Source: Proteobacteria bacterium UBA1148 (GTDB taxonomy: Bacteria; Pseudomonadota; Gammaproteobacteria; Steroidobacterales; Rariloculaceae). Taken from it: a stretch of DNA of 5,396 nt. Each line of letters opens with the position of its first letter. Positions within the stretch are counted from its first letter, which is position 1. Below, one piece after another: positions 5,128 through 5,396 of this stretch. The notes beneath the pieces are model-generated. The model had not been told where the DNA came from, made no database searches, and saw only the letters and a program-made list of their open reading frames with translations. Both the position numbers and the translations under genes were made by a program. The stretch spans positions 351 to 5,746 of the forward strand of contig DBZY01000006.1 in NCBI GenBank assembly GCA_002311835.1, read 5' to 3'.

Positions 5128-5396
5128 AACCCTGCATATTCTCGCTAATCGATGAGCATCCGGTGCAGTTAAGACATCATCGAGTACAACGATCTGACTG
5201 TCTCCTTTTGCGAGTACTTCTGCTAGAGCGAGAGGGGTGGCGAGGTAAATCTGCTCTTTTTCCCCACCGGAGAGAGTACGTCGGCCAGCAAACTCATTCA
5301 GGAGTTCATGGGGATGTCCTTGAAAAAATGGGGCGTGGAAGCGGAGACGTGGCAAGAGAGACGAAGAAAAATCTAGGCGAAAGGCATTCCTCCTTC
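5017..5396 (-). CDS. C-terminal ATPase domain of an SMC/Rad50-like (ABC-type) protein, cut by the window edge
   Basis: The frame is open from the right edge of the window (first codon 5394) to a TAA at 5019-5017, giving 126 residues. It begins RRNAFRLDFSSSLLPRLRF. LLNEFAGRRTLSGGEKEQIY contains the ABC signature (LSGGE). VVLDDVLTAPDAHRLARI is the Walker B strand and D-loop region, and ILIISCHPDRY carries the H-loop histidine. The end, GLEAAQFIDLES, matches the natural C-terminus of large coiled-coil ATPases of the SbcC/YhaN type, which act on DNA or chromosome structure and in some cases in defence. The Walker A half and coiled coil would lie beyond the window. In the helix after the signature, relatives usually read ATRLALA; here it is ATPLALA (CCT at 5235-5233), one base from Arg CGT, which might impair the protein. 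I cannot tell whether the upstream part is intact. Confidence 0.7.
   Translation of the reverse strand, partial: RRNAFRLDFSSSLLPRLRFHAPFFQGHPHELLNEFAGRRTLSGGEKEQIYLATPLALAEVLAKGDSQIVVLDDVLTAPDAHRLARICRVLDESEQHLQILIISCHPDRYSGLEAAQFIDLESICQ

Overview
The window (5,396 bp, roughly half G+C by eye) looks like accessory DNA from a free-living, probably uncultivated bacterium. The gene families present are catabolic and redox enzymes: an ABM-type monooxygenase, a glyoxalase fragment, a short-chain dehydrogenase, an LLM/F420-type oxidoreductase tail and a c-type cytochrome tail. Start sites carry Shine-Dalgarno sequences. The lineage cannot be fixed from the sequence. Such families mixed with much gene debris fit large-genome uncultivated lineages of the Tectomicrobia or Rokubacteria kind, but that is only a guess.

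Layout from left to right. 1-102 may be the tail of an upstream gene. 126-419 is an intact small ABM monooxygenase. 541-615 is the start of a glyoxalase-like gene that is soon lost. 669-2499 is a block of decayed minus-strand genes of phage or mobile-element type. In transcription order these are a small TubC-N-like protein (2499-2175, broken at a run of nine G), a Topo VI-A/Spo11-like 'Mini-A' protein (2093-1274, two stops and one frameshift) and a phage terminase small subunit (985-669, one frameshift). A small plus-strand ORF with a signal-peptide-like start (1079-1225) lies inside this block. The tail of a cytochrome c gene (about 2490-2578) abuts its right edge. A 92-bp palindromic repeat (2617-2708) follows, then an intact SDR dehydrogenase (2771-3532).

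Convergent with the SDR, 12 bp away, is the most striking object: a continuous 256-codon ORF (4315-3545). Its first ~118 residues are the Mrr-like nuclease domain normally found at the front of restriction-helicase proteins, and its last ~138 residues are the C-terminal half of an LLM-class flavin/F420-type oxidoreductase. The nuclease part has Gly where the family normally has a catalytic Asp. 4316-4875 holds no gene I can defend. A short plus-strand ORF with a very good ribosome binding site (4876-5127) runs antisense into the C-terminal ATPase domain of an SMC/Rad50-like protein (5396-5017, cut by the window edge).

Taken together, only two genes look whole and functional (ABM monooxygenase and SDR). 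Most of the rest are pieces: gene starts without ends, ends without starts, and repairable frameshifts. I see no convincing intact new multi-gene system. The window is best read as a scar zone where phage-like and defence-like DNA was inserted, recombined with host redox genes and decayed. The in-frame nuclease/oxidoreductase chimera is the item most worth testing.
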